A program made the translations under genes and the position numbers. DNA of 64,000 bases from Carnobacterium_B sp040274945 (GTDB lineage: Bacteria > Bacillota > Bacilli > Lactobacillales > Carnobacteriaceae), in the NCBI RefSeq assembly GCF_040274945.1, contig NZ_JBEMAR010000004.1, forward strand, positions 124,001-188,000, read 5' to 3'. The notes beneath the pieces were generated by a model. The model had not been told where the DNA came from, ran no database searches, and saw nothing but the letters and a program-made list of their open reading frames with translations. This document shows, in pieces, positions 52,031-60,540 of the stretch. How positions within the stretch are numbered: position 1 is the first letter of the stretch; every line of letters starts with the position of its first letter.

Positions 52031-54667
52031 TTAAGCTTCTTTTTTATGAGGGAGAAATTTAGCTAATTCCATTAGAATAACGGCAACTAAAGCTAAACCT
52101 GCAGCAATTCCCCATTGTTCCCATCCAAAATTATCTGGAATATTAAAGATTGAACGAACACCTGGAAGAACTGTCACACCATATAAAACAGAACAGAATA
52201 AAACAGCATATATAGCATACATATTAGAGAAGAAACCTGCTCCAATAGAGGTTTGTGTATTTGAACGTGCAGGGAAAGTTTGTAAAGTACGAGCCAAGAT
52301 AAGTGTAGTAAAGGCCATAGCAATACTCATTTCATTTGAATAACCTAATCCGACATATTGTGAGATGACAACAGCAATACCGATAAGCACACCACGATAA
52401 AGAACAGATCTTAAAGTATCACCTGCGAAGATGCCTTCGTTTGGATCTCTAGGTTTACGTTCCATAACATTTGGTTCGCCTTTTTCCATTCCTAAGGCAA
52501 TAGCAGGAATAGAGTCATTAACTAAGTTGATGAACAATAATTGTAAAGCAGTGAATGGGTTAACCCAGTTCATTAGTAACGCAACAATGATTGCGATAAT
52601 AGCACCAAGGTTACCAGCAAATAGGTAAGCAACTGCTTTTTTGATGTTATCAAATACATTACGACCAACTTCAACGGCACTAATGATTGAAACAAAGTTA
52701 TCATCCGTCAATACCATTGCAGCTGCATCTTTAGCTACGTCTGTTCCGCTACCCATTGCGATTCCGATATCTGCTTGTTTCAGTGCAGGTGCATCATTTA
52801 CACCATCACCAGTCATAGCAGAGATCTTGTCTTTATTTTGCCAAGCGCGAACGATTCTGATTTTGTTTTCTGGAGAAACACGAGCATAAACTGAAATTTT
52901 TTCTAGTTTAGCATTTAACTCGTCTTCACTTAGAGCGTCTAATTCTTGACCAGTCAAAGCGATGTCGTCTGGTTCTGAGATTCCGATATCACGAGCAATT
53001 GCACGTGCAGTTGTTTTGTGGTCACCCGTAATCATAACTGTTTTGATACCAGCTTTTTTAGCTTGTTCTACAGCGCCATAAACAGCTTCACGAGGTGGAT
53101 CGATCATAGCAACTAAACCAACTAGAATCAAATCGTTTTCGTCTTCAAAAGTAATAGTTTCTCCTTCTGAAACAGGTTTATAAGCAAAAGCCAATACGCG
53201 CAAAGCACGATCAGAAAAGATTTCATTTTGATCAGCTAAAGATTTCAGGTTGTCATCTGTTAAAGGAACAACTTTTCCATCAATCAAGATTTTTGAACTG
53301 CGGTTAAAGACTACATCGGGGCCACCTTTTGTTAACATAAGGTTTTCGCCGTCAATGACATGAACAGTAGACATTAGCTTACGATCTGAATCAAAAGGCA
53401 ACTCAGCTAATCTAGGGTAAGCATTACGTAATTCATGGTAAGGTTTGTTCACTTTATTACTGAAAGCGATCATAGCAACTTCAGTTGGGTCACCAAGTTC
53501 TTGACCTTGGTCATTGATGTTAGAATCATTTGCTAATACAGCAATTTGCATTAAACGAGCTTCATCAGTAGTCCATGTATCAGGAGCAGAATTGAAGTCG
53601 CCTGTTTGTCCATTTGGTAAAAAGTAATCAACGATTGTCATTTTATTTTGTGTTAATGTACCTGTTTTGTCTGTACAAATAACACTTGTTGAACCTAATG
53701 TTTCAACAGCTGGAAGCTTACGAATAATCGCATGTTTCTTAGCCATTTTGTTTGTTCCAGTAGAAAGAACGATAGTAACGATAGATTGTAATGCTTCAGG
53801 AATGGCAGCAACGGCTACTGCAACTGCGAACATAAATGCATTCAACAATTCAGTGTTTACATCTGTTGCTCCACCAAAGAAGATACGAGCGGCTTGGATA
53901 GCAAAGATAAGAATGGAAAGAATAAGAATACCAAATCCTAGTTTTTTACTAAAGTCGTCTAATTTTCTTTGCAATGGTGTTTGTTTAGCTACTGCGTTGT
54001 CTATTAAGCTAGCAACTTGACCGATTTCAGTATTATTACCTGTACCTGTAACAACTACAAGACCACGACCATAGGTAACTAATGTTCCACTATGAACCAT
54101 GTTTGAACGATCTCCAACAGGTACTTCTTTTTCAACAATCTCAATATTTTTGTCTGCCGGAACAGATTCACCAGTTAGCATTCCTTCATTGATTTGAAGT
54201 GATCCTGCTTCTAGTAAACGTCCATCCGCTGGAACATAATCCCCAGCATCTAAGATAACAATATCTCCTACAACAAGTTCTTTTGCCGGAATGGTTACTT
54301 TAACACCATTACGGATTACTTTCGATTCAGGAGCAGAGAGACTGGACAACGCATCAAGTGAACTTTCAGCTTTTTTAGTTTGAATAACACTGATAACAGA
54401 GTTGATCATTAGAACAGCAAAAATGATCAATGATTCAACTACTGAACCTAAAGCCATTTGGATAACGGCTACTATTAATAGCACGATAACCATTGCGTCT
54501 TTAAAAGTTGCTAAAAATAATTTAAGAACGGAATCTTTAGCTTTTTGCTTCAATTCATTTAAGCCATCGCGTTCCTGACGTGTTTTGACTTCGGCATCCT
54601 GCAAGCCTTTTGGTGAAGTCTGTAATTCTGATAATATTGTTTCTTGGTCTTTTTGATAATTTTCCAA
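52031..54667 (-). CDS. P2-type cation-transporting ATPase (Ca2+/Mn2+)
   Basis: An 878-residue P-type ATPase of the SERCA/PMR1-like group, with an N-terminal cation_ATPase_N segment and ten predicted helices. It has MLTGESVPADKN in the actuator domain, phosphorylation site CTDKTGTLTQ, TGDHKTTARAIA and MTGDGVNDAPALKQADIG. The ion-binding helix 4 has IPEALQSIVTIVLS, as in listerial LMCA1-type pumps. The start is TTG at 54667, seven bases after AAAGGGTG. Its leader carries a yybP-ykoY-type riboswitch, so Mn2+ should induce it and export of Mn2+ (or Ca2+) is the likely job, as for lactococcal YoaB (inference). Confidence 0.92.
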   Translation of the reverse strand: MENYQKDQETILSELQTSPKGLQDAEVKTRQERDGLNELKQKAKDSVLKLFLATFKDAMVIVLLIVAVIQMALGSVVESLIIFAVLMINSVISVIQTKKAESSLDALSSLSAPESKVIRNGVKVTIPAKELVVGDIVILDAGDYVPADGRLLEAGSLQINEGMLTGESVPADKNIEIVEKEVPVGDRSNMVHSGTLVTYGRGLVVVTGTGNNTEIGQVASLIDNAVAKQTPLQRKLDDFSKKLGFGILILSILIFAIQAARIFFGGATDVNTELLNAFMFAVAVAVAAIPEALQSIVTIVLSTGTNKMAKKHAIIRKLPAVETLGSTSVICTDKTGTLTQNKMTIVDYFLPNGQTGDFNSAPDTWTTDEARLMQIAVLANDSNINDQGQELGDPTEVAMIAFSNKVNKPYHELRNAYPRLAELPFDSDRKLMSTVHVIDGENLMLTKGGPDVVFNRSSKILIDGKVVPLTDDNLKSLADQNEIFSDRALRVLAFAYKPVSEGETITFEDENDLILVGLVAMIDPPREAVYGAVEQAKKAGIKTVMITGDHKTTARAIARDIGISEPDDIALTGQELDALSEDELNAKLEKISVYARVSPENKIRIVRAWQNKDKISAMTGDGVNDAPALKQADIGIAMGSGTDVAKDAAAMVLTDDNFVSIISAVEVGRNVFDNIKKAVAYLFAGNLGAIIAIIVALLMNWVNPFTALQLLFINLVNDSIPAIALGMEKGEPNVMERKPRDPNEGIFAGDTLRSVLYRGVLIGIAVVISQYVGLGYSNEMSIAMAFTTLILARTLQTFPARSNTQTSIGAGFFSNMYAIYAVLFCSVLYGVTVLPGVRSIFNIPDNFGWEQWGIAAGLALVAVILMELAKFLPHKKEA

Positions 54668-54936
54668 GTGATACACCCTTTCGTAAAAAAAATTAGACGG
54701 TTTACTAACAGACAATCAGAGTTGTCTGTAAAAACGGTTGTTAATAAGAACTAATAAAAATAATTTCGTTATAGTACCAGTATAGTACAGTTGCCAAAAA
54801 TAGTAGCATATTCACTATCATCAAACAAGTTTTATGTTGATTGGCAATGATCTTGTAAAAAACTAGTCGAATCATTAGCTAAGCTTGTTTTTGTACGCTC
54901 AATATCCTCCTTTAATTGATGGTTAGTAAAATCGAT
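54668..54936 (-). other. Long leader between riboswitch terminator and ATPase start
   Basis: About 270 bases, unusually long for a riboswitch-controlled gene. It holds a perfect but unused ribosome site AAAGGAGGAT (54904-54913) followed by TTG and a 7-codon reading frame. It also has a second promoter, and an 8-bp inverted repeat ACAGACAA/TTGTCTGT (54708-54715 and 54722-54729) just before the true ribosome site. Confidence 0.5.
54768..54797 (-). promoter_or_regulatory. Second promoter candidate of the cation ATPase gene
   Basis: On the minus strand, TTGGCA (54792-54797) and TATAAC (54768-54773) are 18 bp apart. It lies downstream of the riboswitch terminator, so transcripts from it would escape riboswitch control. 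Confidence 0.45.
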
Positions 54937-55077
54937 AAAAAAAGAGACTTATGCAGGATTGTCCTTATAGAGAACAATGTGCATAAGTCTCACTATTTAA
55001 GACAACACCAGAAGATCGTTGCAAATCTACTTGTTGGTGACGTTGCCACAGCTGTTGCTGCCAGTTACTCCCTTATG
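54937..55077 (-). ncRNA. yybP-ykoY-type (Mn2+) riboswitch with terminator
   Basis: On the minus strand the leader begins P1 with CATAAGGGAGTAAC and closes with AGTGAGACTTATG, so CATAAG pairs with CTTATG around the conserved GGGAGTA loop and a GAGA segment, as in yybP-ykoY aptamers. The aptamer is about 96 nt (54982-55077). The 3' strand of P1 is also the 5' strand of a strong terminator: GAGACTTATGCA pairs with TGCATAAGTCTC, followed by seven T residues. Ligand binding would hold P1 and prevent the terminator. yybP-ykoY RNAs sense Mn2+ and often precede P-type ATPases. The inner arms I could not fit fully to the consensus. Confidence 0.75.
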
Positions 55078-55102
55078 AAAAACTATCGATTTCATCTTAA
55101 TT

Positions 55103-55131
55103 AGTATATAGTTTATAAAAAAAATTTGCAA
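55103..55131 (-). promoter_or_regulatory. Promoter of the riboswitch-ATPase transcript
   Basis: On the minus strand, TTGCAA (55126-55131) and TATACT (55103-55108) are separated by 17 bp. Transcription would start about 20 bases before the aptamer. Confidence 0.6.
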
Positions 55132-55179
55132 CAAAAAAATTCTCTTAGATGATGGTATTTGGTTTTGCATAAAAATTGC

Positions 55180-55941
55180 TTATCTATTTTCTTTTAGAAT
55201 TAATTCTACAGGACAATGATCTGAACCAACTATATCGTCTAGAATCCGTGCCTCTTGCAACTGATCTTGTAGGCGATTAGAGACACAGAAATAATCAATG
55301 CGCCAGCCGGCATTCGTCTTACGGGCATTAAATCGATAATTCCACCATGTATAAGCCCCTTCCAAATCAGGATAGAAGTAGCGAAAAGTATCAATAAATC
55401 CAGCATCTAATAAAGCCGAAAATTTCATGCGTTCTTCTTTGCTAAAACCCGCACTTAATTGATTCGTTTTCCAGTTTTTTAAATCGATATTCTCGTGAGC
55501 AACATTTAGATCCCCGCAGAGAATAACTGGTTTTTCGGAATCTAATGTTTTTAAGTACAGTTGGAAATCTTCTTCCCATTGCATACGGTATTCTAAGCGT
55601 TTCAGTTCGCTTTTAGAATTAGGCGTATAACAAGTAACCACATAGTAATCAGGATAGCTTAATGTGATTACTCGTCCTTCTTGATCGTGTTCGGGTTTTC
55701 CAATGCCATAAGCCACAGCTAATGGTTTATGTTTGGTAAAGATAGCTGTTCCAGAATACCCCTTTTTTTCTGCATAATTCCAATAATCATAGTAACCTGG
55801 AAGTTCTAGATCTATTTGTCCTTCTTGAAGCTTAGTTTCTTGTAAACAAAAGAAATCAGCATCTAATTCATTGAAAATTTCCATAAATCCTTTTTTTACA
55901 ATGGCTCTTAAACCATTGACATTCCATGAGATAAATTTCAT
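55180..55941 (-). CDS. exoA: Exodeoxyribonuclease III (AP endonuclease, ExoA/XthA)
   Basis: A 253-residue nuclease of the exonuclease-endonuclease-phosphatase fold that cuts DNA at abasic sites. It has KFISWNVNGLRA at the N-terminus, CLQETKLQEGQ with the metal-binding Glu, CGDLNVAHENIDL, GWRIDYFCVSN, and GSDHCPV with the catalytic His. The ATG at 55941 follows AGGAGG; the long upstream frame is hydrophobic nonsense. It complements ung in base-excision repair. Confidence 0.95.
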   Translation of the reverse strand: MKFISWNVNGLRAIVKKGFMEIFNELDADFFCLQETKLQEGQIDLELPGYYDYWNYAEKKGYSGTAIFTKHKPLAVAYGIGKPEHDQEGRVITLSYPDYYVVTCYTPNSKSELKRLEYRMQWEEDFQLYLKTLDSEKPVILCGDLNVAHENIDLKNWKTNQLSAGFSKEERMKFSALLDAGFIDTFRYFYPDLEGAYTWWNYRFNARKTNAGWRIDYFCVSNRLQDQLQEARILDDIVGSDHCPVELILKENR

Positions 55942-56089
55942 CAATAGATTCCTCCTAATGTAACATCGTATCTTTATTGTACAAAAGATAACTAAATAGT
56001 AAACTATAGCGCATTTTAAAAAGAGTAATCTTGTATATAATATGATAGGATAAGTAGTGAAAAAAGAAAATAAGAGAGAAGGTAAGGAA

Positions 56090-56989
56090 ATGAAAATTGG
56101 AATCATTGGATTAGGAAATATTTCTCAAAAAGCATATTTACCAGTAATGATGGCAATGGATAAGGATATAGAATGGCATTTATTTACACGTGATCAAGAA
56201 AAGTTAGCCAAACTTGGTAAAAAATACCGGATATCAAATTTATATCCTTCAATAGATGAGTTATTGAGCAGCGGTATTGAAGCTGTGTTTATACATACGG
56301 CCACTCATACCCATGAAGCCCTTATCAGAGAATGTATCGAAAAAGGCATCCATGTTTATGTGGATAAACCAATCAGCGAAAATCTTGAAGAAGTAAAAGC
56401 GTTAATGGGATTGGCAAAAGAAAAAAAGACGTTATTGATTACAGGTTTTAATCGCCGATTCGCGCCGATGATTCAAAAAGTTAAAGAAGTTTCCAATAAA
56501 AATATGATTTTAGTTCAAAAAACAAAGCCAAACAGTTTAGGCAGTGTGAAATATGCGATTTATGATTTGTTTATTCATGTAGTTGACACCGCTTTATTTT
56601 TATTGGATGAACCCGTTACACAAACACACTTTAGCATTAAAGAAGAAAATGGCGAATTGAAAACATGTGTTTTACATCTTACTACAGAACATTCCGAGTG
56701 TATTGCAACAATGAATTATGTCTCTGGTGCTAATTTCGAATCCGTAGAAGTTCAGTCGCCAACTGGAACACATCGAGTAGTTAACTTAACAGATTATGAA
56801 ATTGAAACTGCTGAATATAAGCAAATTGTACCCTTTGGTGATTGGGATCAAACTCTTGAAAAAAGAGGTTTTGCTCCGCTGATTCGTGCAACGATAGCAG
56901 GTATTGAAAATCAAGTCAATCCAGTGAGTATGGAATCTTCTCTTGAAAGTCATCGCATTTGTCAATTAATTGTAGAGGGTTATGAATAA
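56090..56989 (+). CDS. Gfo/Idh/MocA-family oxidoreductase
   Basis: A 299-residue NAD(P)-dependent oxidoreductase. The Rossmann motif is GIIGLGNISQKAYLPVM. EAVFIHTATHTHE and HVYVDKPIS carry the conserved EKP-like motif (here DKP), and the C-terminal beta-sheet domain follows from about residue 120. The start is at the ATG after GAAGGTAAGG. Substrates in this family are sugars, inositols or bile pigments; none can be chosen. Divergent from exoA, terminated by a strong hairpin. Confidence 0.9.
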   Translation: MKIGIIGLGNISQKAYLPVMMAMDKDIEWHLFTRDQEKLAKLGKKYRISNLYPSIDELLSSGIEAVFIHTATHTHEALIRECIEKGIHVYVDKPISENLEEVKALMGLAKEKKTLLITGFNRRFAPMIQKVKEVSNKNMILVQKTKPNSLGSVKYAIYDLFIHVVDTALFLLDEPVTQTHFSIKEENGELKTCVLHLTTEHSECIATMNYVSGANFESVEVQSPTGTHRVVNLTDYEIETAEYKQIVPFGDWDQTLEKRGFAPLIRATIAGIENQVNPVSMESSLESHRICQLIVEGYE

Positions 56990-57009
56990 TAAATCGTATG
57001 ATTAAACGC

Positions 57010-57042
57010 GTAAGATTGGCTTTTGCCAATCTTACTTTTTTT
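57010..57042 (+). terminator. Terminator after the Gfo/Idh gene
   Basis: A perfect 11-bp stem GTAAGATTGGC/GCCAATCTTAC with a TTTT loop and a T run. Confidence 0.9.
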
Positions 57043-57129
57043 TAAAATTTAAAATTGCTTTACTTTTATTTTAGAAAGAATATAATACATTCGTATATGA
57101 TAATTTAAGAAAGTTATGAGGAGAATAGA

Positions 57130-58509
57130 ATGTTTTCTAAAAAGCTTAGGAGTATACCTCCGGCTGCTAAAATAGCAATCAGTTTTGCATTTGTAATATT
57201 TATAGGGTCTCTTTTACTAACATTGCCTATAAGCAATCTTGAAAGTTCAGAAACAACTTACTTTGATAATTTATTTACCACAGTATCGATGGTATGTGTA
57301 ACAGGTCTCTTTATTTTGCCCGTTGCAACTTCGTATACCATTTTTGGTCAAATTATTTGCATCTTCCTTATGCAGATAGGCGGATTGGGTTTAATGACGA
57401 TACTTGCAACCTTAATTACGAGAATGGGAAAGAAAATGCGGTATTCAAATACCATTGCAGTTAAAGAAGCCCTTAACCGAGAGGAATTAGGTGACTTTAA
57501 GACCTACTTAGGATCTATTCTTAAATACACATTTATAATCGAAGGAACCGGAATGTTGCTGTTAGCGATTAGATTTGTTCCCGAATTAGGGTTAGCGAGT
57601 GGGCTTTTTGTCTCACTATTTTTAGCAGTTTCTGGCTTTTGTAATGCAGGATTTGATAACTTAGGGGCTTATAGCCTTCAAGAATATGTTCATGATCCTT
57701 TAGTGAATTTAGTGATAACCTCATTGGTTATTCTAGGTGGTATTGGTTTTTCTGTATGGTTTGATGTTACTCAAAATATACAATCTGTTATAAAGAATAA
57801 ATGTAGAAGTGGATGGAAACGTACATATCGGATGTTGAAAATCCATACTCGTTTAGCCATCAATATGACTATAGCTTTGATTGTCATTGGAACGCTTGTA
57901 TTTCTAGTTGTTGAATGGAACAATCCAAATTCTATTGGGAATTTTACATTTGGAGAAAAAGTGTTGGCTTCTTTTTTCCAAACGGTCACGATGAGAACAG
58001 CAGGATTTGCTACATTAGATTATGAACTCATTGAACCTTTTTCTTTATTGTTTTTTGTGGGAACCATGTTCATTGGAGGTTCGCCAGGAGGAGCTGCTGG
58101 TGGGATCAAGACAACTACATTTGCATTAATAGCCTTATTGATTATTAGTGAAATTAAAGGACAAAAACATGTCAATTATGCGCATCATACCATTCCAATA
58201 GAAATTATTCGTCGAGCAATCGTTGTTGTTGCAACGTTTTCTTTGTTTTTAATGGCTGGTGTAAGTGTCTTAATGCTAGTAGAAGATCAGCCTTTCTTAT
58301 TCTTGTTATTTGAAGCTGTATCTGCTCTAGCGACAGTGGGTGTTAGTGTGAATTTAACGCCAGAATTGTCACATATTAGTCATGTCGTATTAATGATCTT
58401 AATGTTTGTCGGCAGAATTGGACCTATTACTATACTATTGAGTCTGAGTAGAAAAAGTAAGCTTACAAAAGATCAATTATATGCTAAGACAACCATTTTA
58501 ATTGGATAG
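57130..58509 (+). CDS. ktrB: Potassium uptake protein, membrane subunit KtrB
   Basis: A 459-residue channel-like transporter with four M1-P-M2 repeats. The four filter loops are visible as SMVCVTGLF, SGFCNAGF, TMRTAGFAT and ATVGVSV, each with the single conserved glycine of Trk/Ktr/HKT proteins. It imports K+ with Na+ or H+ coupling. It is paired with ktrA 12 bases downstream. GAGGAGAATAG precedes the ATG. I saw no ydaO (c-di-AMP) riboswitch in the 85-base spacer upstream. Confidence 0.94.
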   Translation: MFSKKLRSIPPAAKIAISFAFVIFIGSLLLTLPISNLESSETTYFDNLFTTVSMVCVTGLFILPVATSYTIFGQIICIFLMQIGGLGLMTILATLITRMGKKMRYSNTIAVKEALNREELGDFKTYLGSILKYTFIIEGTGMLLLAIRFVPELGLASGLFVSLFLAVSGFCNAGFDNLGAYSLQEYVHDPLVNLVITSLVILGGIGFSVWFDVTQNIQSVIKNKCRSGWKRTYRMLKIHTRLAINMTIALIVIGTLVFLVVEWNNPNSIGNFTFGEKVLASFFQTVTMRTAGFATLDYELIEPFSLLFFVGTMFIGGSPGGAAGGIKTTTFALIALLIISEIKGQKHVNYAHHTIPIEIIRRAIVVVATFSLFLMAGVSVLMLVEDQPFLFLLFEAVSALATVGVSVNLTPELSHISHVVLMILMFVGRIGPITILLSLSRKSKLTKDQLYAKTTILIG

Positions 58510-58521
58510 GAGTACAAGAAA

Positions 58522-59193
58522 ATGTCAGTAAAAACAATCGGTGTATTAGGCCTTGGAGTCTTCGGATCATCAATTGCGAAAGAATTAAATGAATTTGATT
58601 GTGACGTTATTGCGGTCGATAGAGATATGGATAATATTGAACGTGTCGAACCTTATGTAGCACAAGCTGTACAAGGGAATATCACGGATTTAAATTTTTT
58701 GCGTAGTATTGGTTTTGAAAATTGTGATGTAGCAGTTGTAGCAACAGGTACAAGCTTAGAAGCAAGTGTTTTAGCAGTTATGAATTGTAAAAAATTAGGC
58801 ATCTCTTCTATTATTGCAAAAGCGAAAAACAAATCGTTTATGGAAGTACTTTATGAAATTGGAGCTACAAAAGTTATTCGCCCTGAAAAAGAAGCGGGAA
58901 CTCGCGTAGCAAAAAATGTCTTAAGACGACACATTACGGATATCGTTGATTTAGATGAGGATTATGCAGTTATTGAATTTAGACCCCCGATTCGTTGGAT
59001 CGGTAAAACATTCGATGAATTAGACTTACGACAAAAATATGAAATTAATATTATCGGAGTCAGAAAAACAGCTCAAAAACGAATGGATGTTTCATTTAGC
59101 CCAGACTATCGTATCGAAGAGGGAACGGTTCTTGTAGGAATAGCAGAGTCAGAAGTATTTGAACGTTACGATTATCTAAACAAATTGAAGTAA
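58522..59193 (+). CDS. ktrA: Potassium uptake protein, regulatory subunit KtrA
   Basis: A 223-residue cytoplasmic RCK protein. The N-terminal domain has VLGLGVFGSSIAKEL, the dinucleotide-binding motif, then VIAVDRDMDNIE with the ribose-binding Asp. RCK_C follows from about residue 135. KtrA octamers gate KtrB in response to ATP/ADP, and the C-terminal domain of Firmicute KtrA can bind cyclic di-AMP. Operon with ktrB, ending at a terminator. Confidence 0.94.
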   Translation: MSVKTIGVLGLGVFGSSIAKELNEFDCDVIAVDRDMDNIERVEPYVAQAVQGNITDLNFLRSIGFENCDVAVVATGTSLEASVLAVMNCKKLGISSIIAKAKNKSFMEVLYEIGATKVIRPEKEAGTRVAKNVLRRHITDIVDLDEDYAVIEFRPPIRWIGKTFDELDLRQKYEINIIGVRKTAQKRMDVSFSPDYRIEEGTVLVGIAESEVFERYDYLNKLK

Positions 59194-59204
59194 CCTGAAT
59201 TTTT

Positions 59205-59243
59205 AAATAGGATTGGGACACTCGTCTCAGTCCTATTTTTTTA
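59205..59243 (+). terminator. Terminator after ktrA
   Basis: AAATAGGATTGGGAC pairs with GTCTCAGTCCTATTT with wobble pairs, then T residues. The GGGAC/GTCTCAGTCC core resembles the arms of the 2.3 kb repeat. Confidence 0.8.
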
Positions 59244-59423
59244 AAACGAAAGTTATGTTAAAAAAGTACTAAATCTTTAGTTTAAAGGGAATCCAAACTA
59301 CAAAAAAGAACAATTGCATGTTAAACTAGAGCTAATGATGAGATTTCTTGAAATAAGATGTTTGTTAAATCCATTAAAAAGTAGAGCAATAGGCTCCACT
59401 CATACGAAAGGGTATTAAATATT

Positions 59424-60362
59424 ATGTTAATCGAAGAATTTAAGAAAGACTTCCCAAGTTTGATTATAAAAGAAAATGAGCCACTGTCACTTTACACCTA
59501 CACTAAAACTGGTGGACCAGCAGATATTTTAGTTTTTCCAAAAACGACAGAAGAAGTTAATGATGTTGTTCAATGGGTAAAAAATGAAAAGTTACCCTTA
59601 ACGGTTCTTGGCAATGCAAGCAATTTAATTGTTAAAGATGGCGGGATTCGTGGTGTTGTCATGATACTAACAGAAATGAAGCAGATCAAAATTGAAAAGA
59701 AAAAAATTATTGTCCAAAGTGGAGCTCGTTTAATTGATACCTCCTATGCAGCTTATGAAGCTGAATTAACAGGATTAGAATTTGCCTGTGGCATTCCTGG
59801 GAGTATTGGTGGAGCAGTCTATATGAATGCAGGAGCCTATGATGGCGAAGTGAGTGAAGTCATTGAATCTGTTACAGTATTGACTCGTGAGGGAGAATTA
59901 AAGACATTTAAGAATCAAGAGTTGGAATTTAGTTACCGTCACAGTCGTATCCAAGAAATACAAGATATTGTCTTAGAAGTTGTTTTTCAATTAAAAAAAG
60001 GGCAGTCAACAGATATAAAAGTTAGAATGGAAGAATTAACTTTTTTAAGAGAATCCAAACAGCCTTTGGAATATCCTTCATGTGGCAGTGTCTTTAAACG
60101 CCCGGCCGGTTATTTTACTGGTAAATTGATTCAAGAAGCTGGTTTGCAAGGGAAAATATGGGGTGGAGCACAAATTTCAATGAAGCATGCAGGTTTTATT
60201 GTGAACATCAATCAAGCAACTGCAACAGATTACATTGAACTGATCGACCACATTCAACAAGTTATCTTTGAGAAAAATAAGATTAAGCTTGTACCAGAAG
60301 TTCGGATTATTGGCGAAGAATTGTTAGTAGTAAGTCATTTCAAAGAAAAGAAAGCTTTATAA
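59424..60362 (+). CDS. murB: UDP-N-acetylenolpyruvoylglucosamine reductase
   Basis: A 312-residue flavoenzyme that reduces enolpyruvyl-UDP-GlcNAc to UDP-MurNAc in peptidoglycan synthesis. FAD-binding segments are TKTGGPADILVFP, LGNASNLIVKDGGIRG and GIPGSIGGAVYMNAGAY. The catalytic region has YRHSRIQ and PSCGSVFKRP, and EAGLQGKIWGGAQISMKHAGF follows. GAAAGGGT precedes the ATG. It stands upstream of the pot genes, an order also known in streptococci, but here a terminator and regulator come between. Confidence 0.95.
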   Translation: MLIEEFKKDFPSLIIKENEPLSLYTYTKTGGPADILVFPKTTEEVNDVVQWVKNEKLPLTVLGNASNLIVKDGGIRGVVMILTEMKQIKIEKKKIIVQSGARLIDTSYAAYEAELTGLEFACGIPGSIGGAVYMNAGAYDGEVSEVIESVTVLTREGELKTFKNQELEFSYRHSRIQEIQDIVLEVVFQLKKGQSTDIKVRMEELTFLRESKQPLEYPSCGSVFKRPAGYFTGKLIQEAGLQGKIWGGAQISMKHAGFIVNINQATATDYIELIDHIQQVIFEKNKIKLVPEVRIIGEELLVVSHFKEKKAL

Positions 60363-60374
60363 TAGAGGATCATC

Positions 60375-60417
60375 AAAAAAAATCGTAATCCGTTTCTATG
60401 GATTGCGATTTTTTTAT
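60375..60417 (+). terminator. Terminator after murB
   Basis: AAAAATCGTAATCC pairs with GGATTGCGATTTTT with one wobble pair, followed by T residues. Confidence 0.85.
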
Positions 60418-60444
60418 TGCATTTTATTTGAAAAAACTTATAAT
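60417..60444 (+). promoter_or_regulatory. Promoter of the pot operon regulator
   Basis: TTGCAT (60417-60422) and TATAAT (60439-60444) are 16 bp apart, starting in the murB terminator's T run. Transcription would begin near 60451, just ahead of the GTAAAC repeats. Confidence 0.55.
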
Positions 60445-60456
60445 ATAAAAGACTAT

Positions 60457-60516
60457 AGTAAACATTAATCTTACTAACAGTAAACTTTAGTGAGTTGTAG
60501 TTTACTAGTGGTAAAC
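60457..60516. repeat. GTAAAC operator-like repeat array upstream of potR
   Basis: AGTAAAC occurs at 60457-60463 and, extended to AGTAAACT, at 60479-60486; its inverse AGTTTACT is at 60499-60506 and GTAAAC again at 60511-60516. The last two form GTTTAC-5-GTAAAC, and the middle pair form a wider inverted repeat. Four half-sites in 60 bases just after the promoter suggest cooperative binding by the cupin regulator encoded next. Confidence 0.6.
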
Positions 60517-60540
60517 AAGCGAACTCGAAGGAGATTTTTT

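Noticed and set aside
54916..55104. Open frame of 62 codons on the plus strand upstream of the cation ATPase
   Set aside because: It is antisense to the riboswitch and terminator, has no ribosome site, and its sequence is explained by RNA structure.
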